DNA from: Phallusia mammillata
Taxonomy: Eukaryota; Chordata; Ascidiacea; Phlebobranchia; Ascidiidae
NCBI GenBank assembly: GCA_003260075.1
Contig: QLIY01000042.1
Coordinates: 123,087 to 187,086 of the forward strand
DNA: 64,000 nt
Direction: 5' to 3'
Shown piece by piece: positions 1-13,200 of this stretch. A program made the position numbers and the translations under genes. The notes below the pieces were generated by a model. It saw only the letters and a list, made by a program, of their open reading frames with translations, was not told where the DNA came from and did not search any database. How positions within the stretch are numbered: position 1 is the stretch's first letter; each line of letters starts with the position of its first letter.

Positions 1-280
1 CCATGCTTTCTTGCATTGAACAACAAGTAGGCTAATAGGGGGGGGGGGTCATTTTATCGTATAGGTTCCTTTTGACCAGTTGATTGATACTTCAAGTCAA
101 AAACCGCTGGGAGAAACATTTCATTATTTCACAACTCCATGCTTTCTTGCATTGAACAACAAGTAGGCTAATAGCGATATGTAATATTTTAAGTGTTTTT
201 TAAAGATTGTTTGACATTTTGGAGGTCAGTATATTATGTGTCAATCCATCTATCTAGCTAACTGTTATTTGTAATTGCAG
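1..280. other. Left edge, duplicated segment with a G tract
   Basis: No coding signal is seen. The first 38 bases recur nearly exactly at about 139-174, separated by a G tract at about 37-48. This is the same pattern as at the other G-tract joints in the window. Confidence 0.6.
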
Positions 281-678
281 CAGATGTAACGACCATCCAA
301 AATCGCATGGAAAGTCTAGTGGAAGTATTCGGTATGTGAAAAAGAACACATATATCATTATAGATCAGTTGAAGTGCATGCTTGGATACATTGTTGAAAC
401 TGTTAGATCTGCCTTTTTAACCCATTTTCTTATCAACTCTTTACAACTGATTCCTCAAATCTATGCACCCTTGACATTGATGTAACAACTGTGCCAATTT
501 TTAACCCGTTTTGCAGAGGGGGGGGGGGGCCTTTAAAACCCATTTTTATCTTATCTACCCTTTAGAACTGATTCCTCGATTCTATGCACACTTGACATTG
601 ATGTAACAACTGTGCCAATTTTTAACCCGTTTTGCAGACGTAAAACAAATGCGAATTGACATTTTTCAAAAGAACTAA
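281..678 (+). CDS. Two candidate 3' exons of an unidentified gene
   Basis: Exon 281-331 follows an AG acceptor and ends in a GTATGT donor, reading DVTTIQNRMESLVEVF plus one base. A second possible exon, 638-678, starts after TTTTGCAG in the matching phase, reads DVKQMRIDIFQKN and then meets TAA. The conceptual C-terminus looks like a short amphipathic or coiled-coil helix. I do not recognise the family. The phase of 638-678 does not join to the CHAT exon at 1230, so this may be the end of an upstream gene or an alternative terminal exon. A G-tract joint (about 518-529) sits in a duplicated copy of the intron and acceptor, which lowers trust. Confidence 0.3.
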
Positions 679-858
679 GTGTATCAAACTTGTGTTGTAA
701 ATGTTATGTAACTAGATTGCAACACTTTTCGGCTAACTAATTTTTACCTACATTTTTTGGTGGAACCCTATACCCCCTTCAGACACATTAACCCCTGCGG
801 CTGTTGTGATAAAGAGTGATATCATATAGATTACTTTAGTATCCAGTATCACTTACAC

Positions 859-1144
859 CAGGACTTCCCAAACTGGGAGTCGCGTAACAAACTTGAGGGG
901 TCGCAGAGAGCTTCACCATTTTACGCAAAGTATACTCCATATTAAACTATTCTACGTTTCAGTCGTTTAATTCGAAACACAGTTGTTTAAACCGGTACGA
1001 TTTCGCAAAAAACATTATTTTTGACTGAACTGTAGATTATTCGTAAATAAATGGGTTTATGACGTCATATGCCAATAAAAAAATTCGAGAAAAATTTAAG
1101 TAGGTTAAAAGGGGGTCGCGATCTAAAAAGTTTGGAGAGTCCTG
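859..1144. mobile_element. hAT-type MITE with perfect 8-bp target duplication
   Basis: The element begins CAGGACTTCCCAAACT and ends AGTTTGGAGAGTCCTG, imperfect terminal inverted repeats of about 16 bp. It is flanked by identical 8-bp direct repeats ACTTACAC at 851-858 and 1145-1152. The 8-bp duplication and CAG..CTG tips are the hallmark of hAT transposons. At 286 bp with no reading frame it is non-autonomous. Confidence 0.85.
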
Positions 1145-1229
1145 ACTTACACCATTGCACAACAGCATAACATTGGCAGTCTGCTTGCTATTCTAACCCA
1201 CATCCTAAAGATTTTGCATTGTCTTCCAG

Positions 1230-4200
1230 TGAACAGAAACTTGCTGAAACATTTCACAAGCCATCAGAGTTGTTCTCACTACAAACCATCGGCATCGCCA
1301 AAGACCTTTCCGGTTTAGTGACGTCATCAGCCACGGGCGTGAGTGTGATGACGTCACCGCGATACGTCACTCCGCACAAACGCGTAAGCAGGACTGCTTA
1401 GTTGTTACGTGTGAGCAAATACTTAATATTGTTTTGCAAAAAGGTGCCGTTTCCTCTCAAGACATCTGTTATCGGAGGTCCTGTTATGCCTGCCGAACTA
1501 AAATATGAAAATACCGTTTGGAAGCCAAAAAAACGCATGACGGCGGCCGTTAAAGAATGTAACAAAGTAGGTTACGATATTTTGTCGAATTTAAGATACT
1601 GCACGGGCCCGGTAATAAAAAAAATGCTTTGCAGCCCATAACTTGAAAATCATGGCGTAGCCTATACGCTACTAACAATTAAATAACCCCCTTAATTGTA
1701 CATTTTGCCGTTGGGTTATTTTCGGCATCTTGGCAAATGTTTTTGAAGTTGCTCAGAAAATAACTAGGTTAGACCTAATTTTGCTGCGCAGATTGCCGAG
1801 TATTTGAACGTAGACGCTATGACTGGAGAAGAAGCGACCAAAGACAAGTTTTTGTCCGAATTTTCTGAAGCCACGTTAATGCATGTGACAACTTATGCTG
1901 ACCTATCAAAAGGTTATGACATTTTTATGCTATTTCTTGATTTATGTAACTAACTTGGAAACTTATGAAGGCAGAATCAAAGAGTTGTTTCAAATAAACA
2001 TGTTTATAAAGCCTAATTTCTCAAGATAATTTTGTCTGTTTTGTTTCAGCCTTTGACAACAAACCCCTATTTTACCGTACGAAAAGATGAAAATATTCTG
2101 ATTTACGTAAAAGGTCTTGTCTGAATTAGTTTCAATTGTTCTCAAATCACAAAATTTTGCTCCTTATGTGAGCTTTTTGGAACCACAGTTTGGCGGCCAC
2201 TGGATTATACCTGGTCCAGATCCAATGTATAACTTCATAATAAAATGAAAACAGTTTTTAAAGCACAAAAGATTTTTGTAGATGCGAAACATTTTTCACA
2301 GGTGTTTTGGCATTCAAGCCTAATAGTTTTCCCGCTGAGGACTCGCCCTACTCCCCCTTGAGCTATCTGGTAACACTTCAAGACTTCATTGAAAGAAAAC
2401 CCAGTAACTTACAACTTATGGTTATCTCATCTGGTCACGGTTGGACGAACACGGATGTAAAGTTGCCGCAAATTTTGTTAACCGCAGGTACGTGTGTTTT
2501 TTACTTTGTTATTTATGGATATAAAATTGAGTTACTTATTATAGTTATTATTAGAATCACCAAAAATGCAATTCATTGTATCGAACCTGACAAATAGGCA
2601 TTAAAAATTATTAAAACAATGGCACACAAAATGAAAACCACGAAACGATGATATGATGAAACAAAATATTTGAAAATTATTTTTCATCTACGTACAGCAA
2701 AACATCTAATTCAACGTTGTATTTTATGGTGTTTACTTTCAATATGACTCGCTTGAAAAATGCTCTTACATCTCGTTAAAATGGCGCCCTTCCATTATAC
2801 TGTGAAATAGAGGAGTTTTTCATTTAAAAGTAAACAAAAAATGTTTTTTGACGTGGAAAAAACTTAAAAGGCAACCAATAAAGTTGGTTAAATCTAATCT
2901 TCAACAGGCTCGGTTATTGAAATTAGGAAGTGTCCAGCAACAGTTGGAACACGAACACATCTGTAATACAGTGTTTTGCATGCTAACTGAATTGATCAGA
3001 CAATGCACATTACAAATCACAGAAACTTTGTTAGTGGGCATGGTTTAACTTGGCACAGAAGTTTTCATAATGCCACGTATGGTGTAAAATCTCAATTGAA
3101 AATGCGTTCACTCACACCAATGTGCATTCACGTAAGTAAACGACAAATCAAAAACGCGACTATGCAGAACAATGCAGTGGATTTTAAGCGATAAACACTG
3201 GCAACGCCACCGCCAATTACACTGTTGTAACGTCCTGTTAATACGTTTACAGCGACTACAGTTGAATAACCAGTAGCATGCATGGTATCGCACATTTTGC
3301 TTTCTTCAATGCTACCACAAGCCTGTACTTCGCTCCCTACTCCCTCACACTGGCTTTCAGATACAGTAATTGTTTTGCGAAAACAAAAACGGTGTCGTAT
3401 TTTCACACGGATACATGAGGAACAGTCCGTCCAACTAGACCAGGGAGCCCATCGAGCCAGGACGCAATACGTGTCAGTACAAGTTTCGCTATCTAGGCGC
3501 CACTGGCGTCCTAAGCAAGGCGGGTGCAGGCATCGACGTGTTGTAAACTTAACACACGCCGATGCACACTGGGTACCAACTGTCGCCCAATCGTTCCAAA
3601 GACCCTGGGATTTTACTGGACAGTAACCCCACTCGTCAGACCGGTATTCATTAGTTAACTCCGATACTGTGGCGCACCAGTATGTGCTTATTGGGAGGCG
3701 GCGTGTTGGCGTTGGTTCATTGGTGCATGCGTGGTATGTGACACTGTTATATACGAACGGAAAAATACAAGGCGAAAAGGCTGGTCGATGTTGAGCAGTG
3801 GACGTAGCGACCATGATAGGGAAACTTCCTAAATCAGGACAAGGTGGTACGTTGCAATAAGCAATTGTTGTTGTTCGCCACCGTTCATTGGTGATACAAA
3901 ACGGGCGTGGTCTTTTACCTCCTGGATTTCGGCAGCCCGCTTGAGAAAAATCGAGGTCCGGGTGATCGTTGCTTATGGTGTGATACTGGTCGTAGTTGTT
4001 CCAGCGTTTGCAAGCGGCTGTTCCGTGGTAAGCTGGGTTATTGCTATTAAACTCACGTCCACGTGTGCGTGCATCGTAACATGTACGCTGTTTGTCGCAT
4101 TCAAAATTATTGCAGAAACCACCCTCTTTTTCGTGGTCTCCAATACAGGGTGGGTAGCGACAAATCCGCCGGAGAACAGTTGTCCCACGTCCGCAAACGC

Positions 4201-7200
4201 TACTGCATTTCCCGACACTGGTCCAGGCGCTCCATGTTCCTATTTGCTGTGTTGCGCATGTAGAGAATTTAAACTCTTCGCTTGTAATCCGAGCATAAGC
4301 ACAAAAATGGTCGTGTTCCGAATCCGGACTTTTCTGACATGAATGAACCGTCTTGCCGCGTAACTTGAATGGAAAAATACACTCACCGCCATTTAGGGTA
4401 TAAATAGGTTCAACCAGCTGACATCTAGGTACATCGCAGACTTTTAATCCGACTGGAGAGTTGTTTTTTCGTTTAGCATAGCACACTGGGAGCGTAGAGT
4501 CTTCAGGAATTGGGTTTCTACAGTAGTTGTGGTTTCTATCGCCCAGTACATCCTTTCTGCTCCAATCACGGAACGTATGAGCCAGTCGTGGTGAAGCAAA
4601 AACTGTTGTCCATTTCTCGCATACCAAGCCGTCTATAAATTTCGACATTGTGCCTCTGTACGCTGTTGAGTCGCTACCCATACACTCAGGACATGGATGC
4701 GTATTGCATTGGCCTCGGAATGTTATCTCGTCGCCAGGATAGGCCGAGCCACATGGAGGATAACGGCAATGCTGGCGATATTTGATTTTTCCCCCACCGC
4801 ACGCCTCACTGCAGCCATTTGCCCCCCTGATAGCAGTTATCGGTGAAAACGTCCCTCTATAAGCTCGCGGGCAAATACCCCATCTAGTGTCCGTTGCCCG
4901 TTGCGGACTTTGGTCCGAGTTTCCCAATGTGGCGCACACAGCAAATCTAAAAGTGTGAGTTCCCCGTACGTTTTCGAACGAAATGTCTTCTTCGATGCAC
5001 TTTTGGTACGTTTTGCCTAAGCTTATAAACGGAAACACACATGGTCTGTCATTATCTGGGCCTCCAACGGTCCTAACCTCGCCTGGAAGAAGAGGGCAAC
5101 GCATAATATCACAATACATCCACCTCAAATCTGTGTCCACAAAGCACCACGGCGCCACACGAAAACCAAACGGGCTTGGGTTTCGGCAATACGAATGTAC
5201 AAGATCTAACCCTGCACCCTTAGCGGCGTAAAAATGATATTTGCTATCCTTGTTTCGCCAGTCAATACACGTATCACCTCCCAGAGTACGACTCACTGTT
5301 CCTATGTACGCATGCCCTTCCCCGTAAAAACAATCGACGTTTTCCCCCATAGTTACCTTCCAGGTACATCTGTGAGTGTTGCATGACCCTTCATATTTCA
5401 ACTTTGACCCTTCACACAACGGTATCAGACACTCTCGAATGTACATCCACTGGCCACCGTCACACATTTTACTGCAAGTCGTGGTCTTATTCCAAGCCGT
5501 CCACTTGCCTTGGTATATAGATGGACATCTAGCCCAAGTTTTAGGGTTCTCGTCGTTGAAGTTCTCATCATGTGGGCAATAGTAAACTCCACTACGAGGC
5601 ACACAGTTGAAATAATACTCCCCTAGGAATTGGTAAGGAAAATGACACGGTTTTACCACCTGTATTTTCCCTTCCTCTGGAATTGTGTACGAAATGCCAC
5701 GCATGTGAACATCGTTGCAATGCGGAACTTCGCAGTATGAAGTAGCCATTTCAGTTGATATGAAGCACCAGGGAAGTTTTTCTGCTCCCAAAGGATTGCG
5801 GCAATAGCTACCTTCTAACTCGGCGCGTAGTGATGGTTTAAAATGGGTGTTATGCGTTTCAAATGATTTCCACGGCAAACAAGTTACTCCTCCTAGCGCC
5901 ACGGAGACATTGCCGCGGTATGTTTTCCCGTTATCTTCAAGACATGTCTTGCAAGGCTGAGTGTTACAGACTGGGTGATGGCCTTTATCTTGCTCTTCGT
6001 TGCACGGTGGGTGCAAGCACGTACGAGTCCTCATAAATTTTCCACCGCCACACACAGCACTGCACCTGCCATCCGACCACGATGACCAAGTCCCTATTGT
6101 TGCTGTTGGACAAATAGCAAATATCCCCGATCTAAAGCCGTTCCTAAGCGCCGCAAACGACGAACCTCGTAGGTTTTTCGAGACATCGTTGGAAATAGCG
6201 CAGTAACGAAACTTATTGGCACCAAAAGAGTTAAATGGTGTGCACGCTTCGTGAGACCCACGGTCCGCCCCGACAAAGGGAAAAATACACGGCTTTGCAG
6301 GTACAAGCACGTTCACAGTGTCTTTAGATATCGCCCACAATTCTCCCGGTTGAGTGGGGCACCTGGGTATGTCACAATATGCCCATTGCACGCTGTTATG
6401 CTTAATAACGTAACACCACGGTATGCGATGAACTCCTGGACTGGGGTTACGACAGTGGTTTTCACGAAGTCTTGGAAAACCTGTTGGTAAAAAACGGTTG
6501 CTATGGTGTGAACCGTCGTCATCCCAACGAATGCAATTCGCGCCAGTGACTGTGGATGAAATACTGCCATCATAAGTAAGTCCAGTGCCAACGAAGCAGG
6601 TATCGCTGCCTGGTTGTTTTTGAAAGCACGGATGTGTGTTACAACGTTCGCTTTTGTCCGTTCTGACAGCCGTTCCCCCGCATGGGGCCAACAAACATGT
6701 GCGAAAGTAGATCTTGTATCCACCACCACATTTACGGCTGCAGTCCCCTTCATATTTCCAATCCGTCCACCGGCCTCTATAATACATAGGACAGTAAGCG
6801 AACCCTTCTATAGACTCCATCTCGCACTGCTCTCTGCCCTCGCTTTTATCATCAAGCAAAGTACAGGCGTCAAACCAGAATGCCCGGTAACGGAATGGAA
6901 ACTCGCACCCGTATGAAGCTCTACTATTTGTCGAAAAGCGTGGAATAGTATACCCAATACCCTCGCCGGTTAGGTTAGTCTCGCAGCTTGGTAAATCGCA
7001 AAACATACGCACTGGTGGGTCCTCCTTATTTCTGTAGCAGTAAGGCTGCGCAAATTCACTCCGTGGGTTACGACAATAGTTGCTTTCTAGCTCTGGATAC
7101 TGAACGCTTGTTACCCCTGGGTGAGCGTGTGGTGTATGTACGTCCCACCGTTGACATACCGTGCCATCATTGGCAAAATTAGTTGTACCGCGATAATTGT

Positions 7201-10200
7201 TTCCTTTGCCGTAGAAGCACTCCAGGCACGGTTTAGTATTGCAGCTTTTTCCCATTTTACGGTTGATTCCGTGACACAAGGGCATGCGACATACACGCGT
7301 AAGCACAAAGTGCCCGCCACCACAGGAACGGCTACAGTGACTTGCCTTTTTCCAGGTACCCCATTTACCTCGAAACGCATCAAGGCAGTAGCCCCATTTT
7401 GTGTGTTTGTCAAAGTCGTGGGTAAGTGAGCACCATGCCCTGTTTCGTCTGTGATCAGTAATACACTGGTCGTGACTCTGTCCGTCAACGATAAAAGGAA
7501 AATGGCATTTGCCAATGGCTTTATCTGTCAGTAAAGCCATTCGGTTATCCGTCTGAAATTGAACTGAGTTGCCTTCAATGGTTAAAATCTCGTCGCTTGT
7601 ACACGGCTGGGTGTTGCACTTCTCACCCTTCTGTGGGCCTTCGGTGCTGCCCGAGCAGGGAGCAAAGAGGCAGAATCTTCGTTTGTACACAACTCCACCA
7701 CCGCATGGCTTATCGCAGGTTGATGGCCCAATCCATCCAGACATTGTACCTCGTTGGGCCATTGGGCAAACACCCCATTCTTCTGGATTCTTATCATAGT
7801 TAGGTGAAGTGGGACAGACGTGCCTACCGTCGGGTAGCGCAAAACATCCCCATGATTCATGGTGGTTACGAATATAAGGGAATATGCAATTTTTACCTAC
7901 TACGGGGCCTCCTTCAACCGTTACCATTTCTGCCTCTAAAGTACTGGTAGCAGCAGAAACTTCACAAATGGACCGCACTTCTTTATCAGTCCCACTGTTA
8001 TATTCCACCCATTCGGATTTTTCTGTTAAAACGCGAACAACTGGACTTCTGCCTACGGTTTTCCAATTTTCTACCTGCGCGACGCTCTCCAAATGCAGTC
8101 GTTTTTGTGTGCCAGCTTCTAACAATACACCGTACGTATAATCACATGTCCACTGCTGGTTCTTACTAAATGCATCACATGGTAACAGTTTTAAACTTTC
8201 CTGGACATTTTGATTTTCGTCAAGTACAGCGCTTAAACAACGCAGATACTTAACGCTTCTAAACATGTTTGGTTTCAATCTCTGCCATTTCCAAGCTTCG
8301 TTTTCGATTGAACAACTTTCTTTAAGTTCAGGAATATACTGATCGTTATCATGTACAGCTACCAAGCAAAACCCCACATCTTTTCCAGCTAATTTATGGT
8401 AAATTACAAACTCATCAGTAGCTAACACCATTGTTGCAAGCAAAGCACAAATCCCTTTGTAAACAAACATTTTGTCTCATAGCTATTTTCTGACTGTGTA
8501 ATATAAACAAGATACTGTCATTACAGATGAACAGTTTCTGTCTGTGACAAACAAACGCTTTGTCGTGAAATAACTGTGCATTGTTTTACGAAGGTGTCGC
8601 CTGTGTAGTATACTTGAGATGGCCAGTTCCAGATTGCGTGGCCGAAAAGTTCTTCTTCCACTTTTACATGAACTTGCAGAAGTCGTGCAAAGTTTCCAGA
8701 GCTTTGTTTAATGCCAAGGAAGCTACAAGAGAGAGGTGGGTTTGCTTCTAATTGTACAATAACAATTGTAAGTATTTTGGTGTTGAAATGATATTTCCCT
8801 TGTTTTAATAATGTAGTGTTTCACAAACTAGTACGCATATTAGTGGTAGTACTGTAAGGTCTTTCAGCACAAGAAGTGTAGCCTATTTGTTGATTTTCTG
8901 GTTATGAGTTATAATAATATTAGTGCAATATTTTCTAAAATTTACAGCACTTTTATTGCATGCTTTTGAGTTTTTGGGGGATATTAGTGGTACACCAAAA
9001 CGGTTTAAAACCTACGAATGGTAGGCGAGTAAAAACTCCATTATTTGATTAATCGCCAGTTATGTTCCAGCAGTACTTACTGAAGAGTTTGCTTAAATGT
9101 TCTAGGTGTTGGGTTTATTTGCATTTTTAAACTCATTTAAACCAGTTTGTCAACTTTCTAAAACCTGTAATTAGTATTAATAGTTTAATGTTTTTGGTTA
9201 GAGTTGTCTGTGTTGTAACTAAACCAACGATTTTACACTTTTTTGTGGCAGATACCCAGATTACACACTTTGGAACGCTTTCACAGCTACCGGCAGTGAC
9301 GTTACAATCGATCTTTCTCGAATTCGCCAGTCTCAGTTACAGAACCGTTTAAATGACGTCGAATCACCTGTACTTGACACGCCACCTTTTATTGATGAAG
9401 GTACGAAGCAAAACTCAAATGAAAAATGACAGTTGATGCCGCTTCTAAGTCTAAAACCTAGTTAATGAAAAACATGACTTTCTTTCGTACATACGCTTTT
9501 ACTTAATTAAGGTAAGATCAACACAAATTCATAGCCGGTCACGACAAACGTGCACATATTTATATCGTAGGACGCCAGGCCCATTAAAAGGGGTCATACC
9601 GAATCAGCCAGTCATCAAGCATTCCCATATGGCAAGGTACGGACTAGAAAAATATACCCGGGAATCTTGGAAAGACTTCTGTCGTCGGTTCGAATCCCAC
9701 GGCAGGATATATTTTAGTCTGTGCTATATCGGAATGCTTGGTGACCGGCTGATTGGGTATAACGCCTTCAAATCTTCAAAGTAATTTATTGTGTTTTTCT
9801 AGTGGTAAGCGACGAAGAACGGTTTCATCTCGTCCAAGAAGCTTTGTCACGCTTGGGTGGTTCTGTGTCAGGTGATAGTGACGTCATATCGTTTTTACTG
9901 GGTCTGGTGGAGGAGGCCACAGAAAGGCTGACCAGCGATGATAATGTGGATAGACCAATTGTGATTCTCCCCAAAGCTGTAGAAAATGTCGATGGTATGT
10001 TATCTGCTGCCAATGCAGTTTGCATGAAGTGTATTTTAATGCACATTTTGGTGCCATTGGTTTTGTATCTGATAGCAACGTTGGGTAAAAATGTAAATGC
10101 ACTGCAAACTTCTAATAACCAACTTAACCAGGTACCAAATAAACGAAACAAAAGAATAAAACTTCAATCTCTAGACATTGTTTGTTATGTGTGGTCTATT

Positions 10201-13200
10201 ATAATTGTAATATTTTGTTCAGTTTTTGATTTGTTATGCAGTCTAATTAATTTTCTGTTTACCATTAAAAGTTTTATTAAAGTAATTCACCTGTATAACA
10301 GGTACGGTTGATTTGCTTTCGCTCATGGGATTTGATCTGCAACCGATCGACAGCAAAAGTCTACCTCCGACCTCAGATAGATCACATGGCGCAGACAAGA
10401 TGATAGTGTTTCCTCACTGGAATCAAGACTCCCTGCTTCTGCCCTGTCACCAGGCTCTCATTGGCCTTCACGGTGAGACGATGCGTCGCTTTCTAGTCTT
10501 CTCAAAGCTGTGCGCTTGCGCAATTGCTAGTAGATTCTCAGCGCAAAAAAAACTATACTGCGCTGAAATTAATCCACCACACAGGGTACACACTGCATGT
10601 GCCCATAACATTGCAATATAGTGTACTCAGACACATTACTAAAATGATTTTAATGTATGCTAAGATATATGAAACGTTAGAGGGAACATCGTGTAGGATA
10701 GTCCAAGAACAAAGAGATTTTTTTGGCAGCAAAGCATTTGTTACTAACCTGGTACCAAGCATCGTATGCTCTTACTTAATGTTTGGGTTTGTTTGGATCA
10801 GTGGTTCTCAACCTGTGGTACGCGTACCACTAGACAGCCTTTAAACTTGCTAACTGAGCCGGTTTCAGCAATACGCAAGCCTGGCAAAGAAAAATGGGCC
10901 CATGTCTTGGTCTATCCATTCACACGGGGTTTTGGTGGTACGCAGCCATAGAAACAGTCGCCAGGTGGTACGCGATCAGTATAGGGTAGAGAAGTACTGG
11001 TTTGATGACCCTCTCAACTTAACGAGCATGCATAATTTTGTGGTTAACTAGGCCTTAGCTTGTCAGGAAACAGCTTGCATAAATGTCGTTTTTTTGTTTA
11101 GAGTTGTGTCAGAATCCCGAATGTCTCCGCATGATGGCGCTAATGCTTCCACTGCAACAAGAGCTTCTTTCCTATCTGATTGACTTGGTAATTATTTTGA
11201 CTTGGTACAATTAGTGCTTAAAAAATGTGCAGCATGTTTTTATTGGTAAATCCTATTTCAGCAAATACTTTATTTTTGTTTAGTGGGTTTATGAATAATG
11301 CCAAATTTTCAAATATTTTCCAATTTTCCAGCGCAAAACGTCTTTTGCTGCGTTAACACAGAATATTGGACTTGCACAATATTTTGGCCGAGTCCAATTG
11401 CGACGAAAAATCTTGTTTTGTTTTAAAACATGAATTAGAATTTGCCACTTCGTATAAATCCAACCAAAACAAACCAAACTAAAGAAACACATTTAATTTT
11501 AAGATTGTTGATGTTTAAGAAATGGGGGGGGGGAAGTCCGAGTCCAATTGCGACGAAAAATTTGTTTTGTTTTGAAACATGAATTACAATTTGCCACTTC
11601 GTATAGGTGCAACCAAAACAAACCATACTAAAGGAACACATTTAATTTTAAGATTGTTGATGTTTAAGAAATAAATGAAATCCAATGACTTGGTTTAAAT
11701 GCTGATTTCATGATTTACAACTCTTCAAATCGTCATTTTGCTTGTTATATTAAAAAAAGCTTGCCTTAAGCTTTCATTGAACTTTTTAGTTGTCTATTGT
11801 CCATCACACACCAGAAGTGCAACTTCGTACAACAGACGCCTCTGTGCGAGAATTGTGGCAGCAAAGAGCGATTCGTCGCTTCCTAAATGAAATTGGAATT
11901 AGTAATGTTATGGACCTGGTGTTTTTTTCAAGGAGTTTAATGTCAAGGTAAAGTAAACAGATCGCTTGATTAAATAACAACAAAGCGATCGACTATGGTC
12001 AAATTGTTTCTTACGTTTAAGTCATTTAGTTTAATTTTTCTAAATTGTGTTTTCAGTTCTCACATATTTCAAGTTAAACAAATACGTCCCTGTTCAAACT
12101 ATATGCTTTTCATTTTTTATGTTTATTTAGATTTTTTTTTGGTTATTTACTACGCATTTTACGAATAAATTTAATGGAAATGATTTTGTGCACTTTGTCT
12201 TTGGCGATTTTATATGTTATAATGTTGTCGTATTATCTTTTTATTTGTGAATTTTTTTCTCAAGAAAACTTGTTGATTTAAAAAATATGATTTTTTTTAC
12301 AAAATTATTGCTTATGTTTAGATCATGTCTTTTGGCAAGCCTCCAGTTTCTGACGTCATTCTCGTTGCATCGCGACCAAAGCGTTCTTGAACAATTGGAC
12401 GTCACTTCATTGGGGAAAATACCCCAAACTGAAAGCGCAGAGGATCCCATCAAATTGGATTCGCTAAATCTTGCCCTTCTACCAAGAAACGAGGTGACAA
12501 ATGAAATATTTTTTGCTACCTTCTCTGGTATATATTTCAAAGATTTTGTTTTCTATTTTGATTTTAACTTTTAAATCTTTGTTTTTCCCTAATCTTACTA
12601 AGAAGAATAACGGCAAGTAAATTTTGCCCCTGGAGCGTATTGGTTAATGTTTGATATACCATTGTTTCTCAACCTTTTATTGATTACATACTACCTGAAG
12701 ACGTTTTTATCGCTGCGTAGGCCGCCACCTAAACTTTGTTTGTTCTAGAAATAGCCTAAACGTTATTTTCATGACTATGTTGGCATATTTCTGTAGCCAC
12801 CAACGTTAACAATTCCAAAAAGTCGTACAAAACACGGGTTGTGCCCAAAACCACGGCGAATCAGTTGGAAAATCACAAAACATACCTCACGGCAGACTCA
12901 CATTAAGCTAATTTCCAATAGGTAAAGCAATGAGCACTTTTACCCATTTAAAACGACACATCTTCAAAAATGCTTGCAGTTAGGGTCGGGGTAAGGTATT
13001 AGCATTCAAAATTCAATACAAGGAGCAATATAAATTAGTTTCTGTTAACTTTTTAAAACTTTGCATCCTAACTCTACCCCTCTTCACCTGCTAAATAAAT
13101 AAATAATTTAGCTCTGCGCCACCTATCCAGAATTGTCTGAATGTGGGTCTGCCGTGAGGAATGATGTCAGTAGCTAATCAGTTGGGCACTTGAGTTGCAA

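Noticed and set aside
1219..1641. Two separate short genes split by TAG at 1399
   Set aside because: Removing a 78-nt GT..AG intron joins both halves in phase and extends the CHAT-like sequence.
3282..8141. Many plus-strand and out-of-frame open frames inside 3128-8470
   Set aside because: All overlap the minus-strand multidomain frame, which has clear domain motifs from end to end. The others show none.
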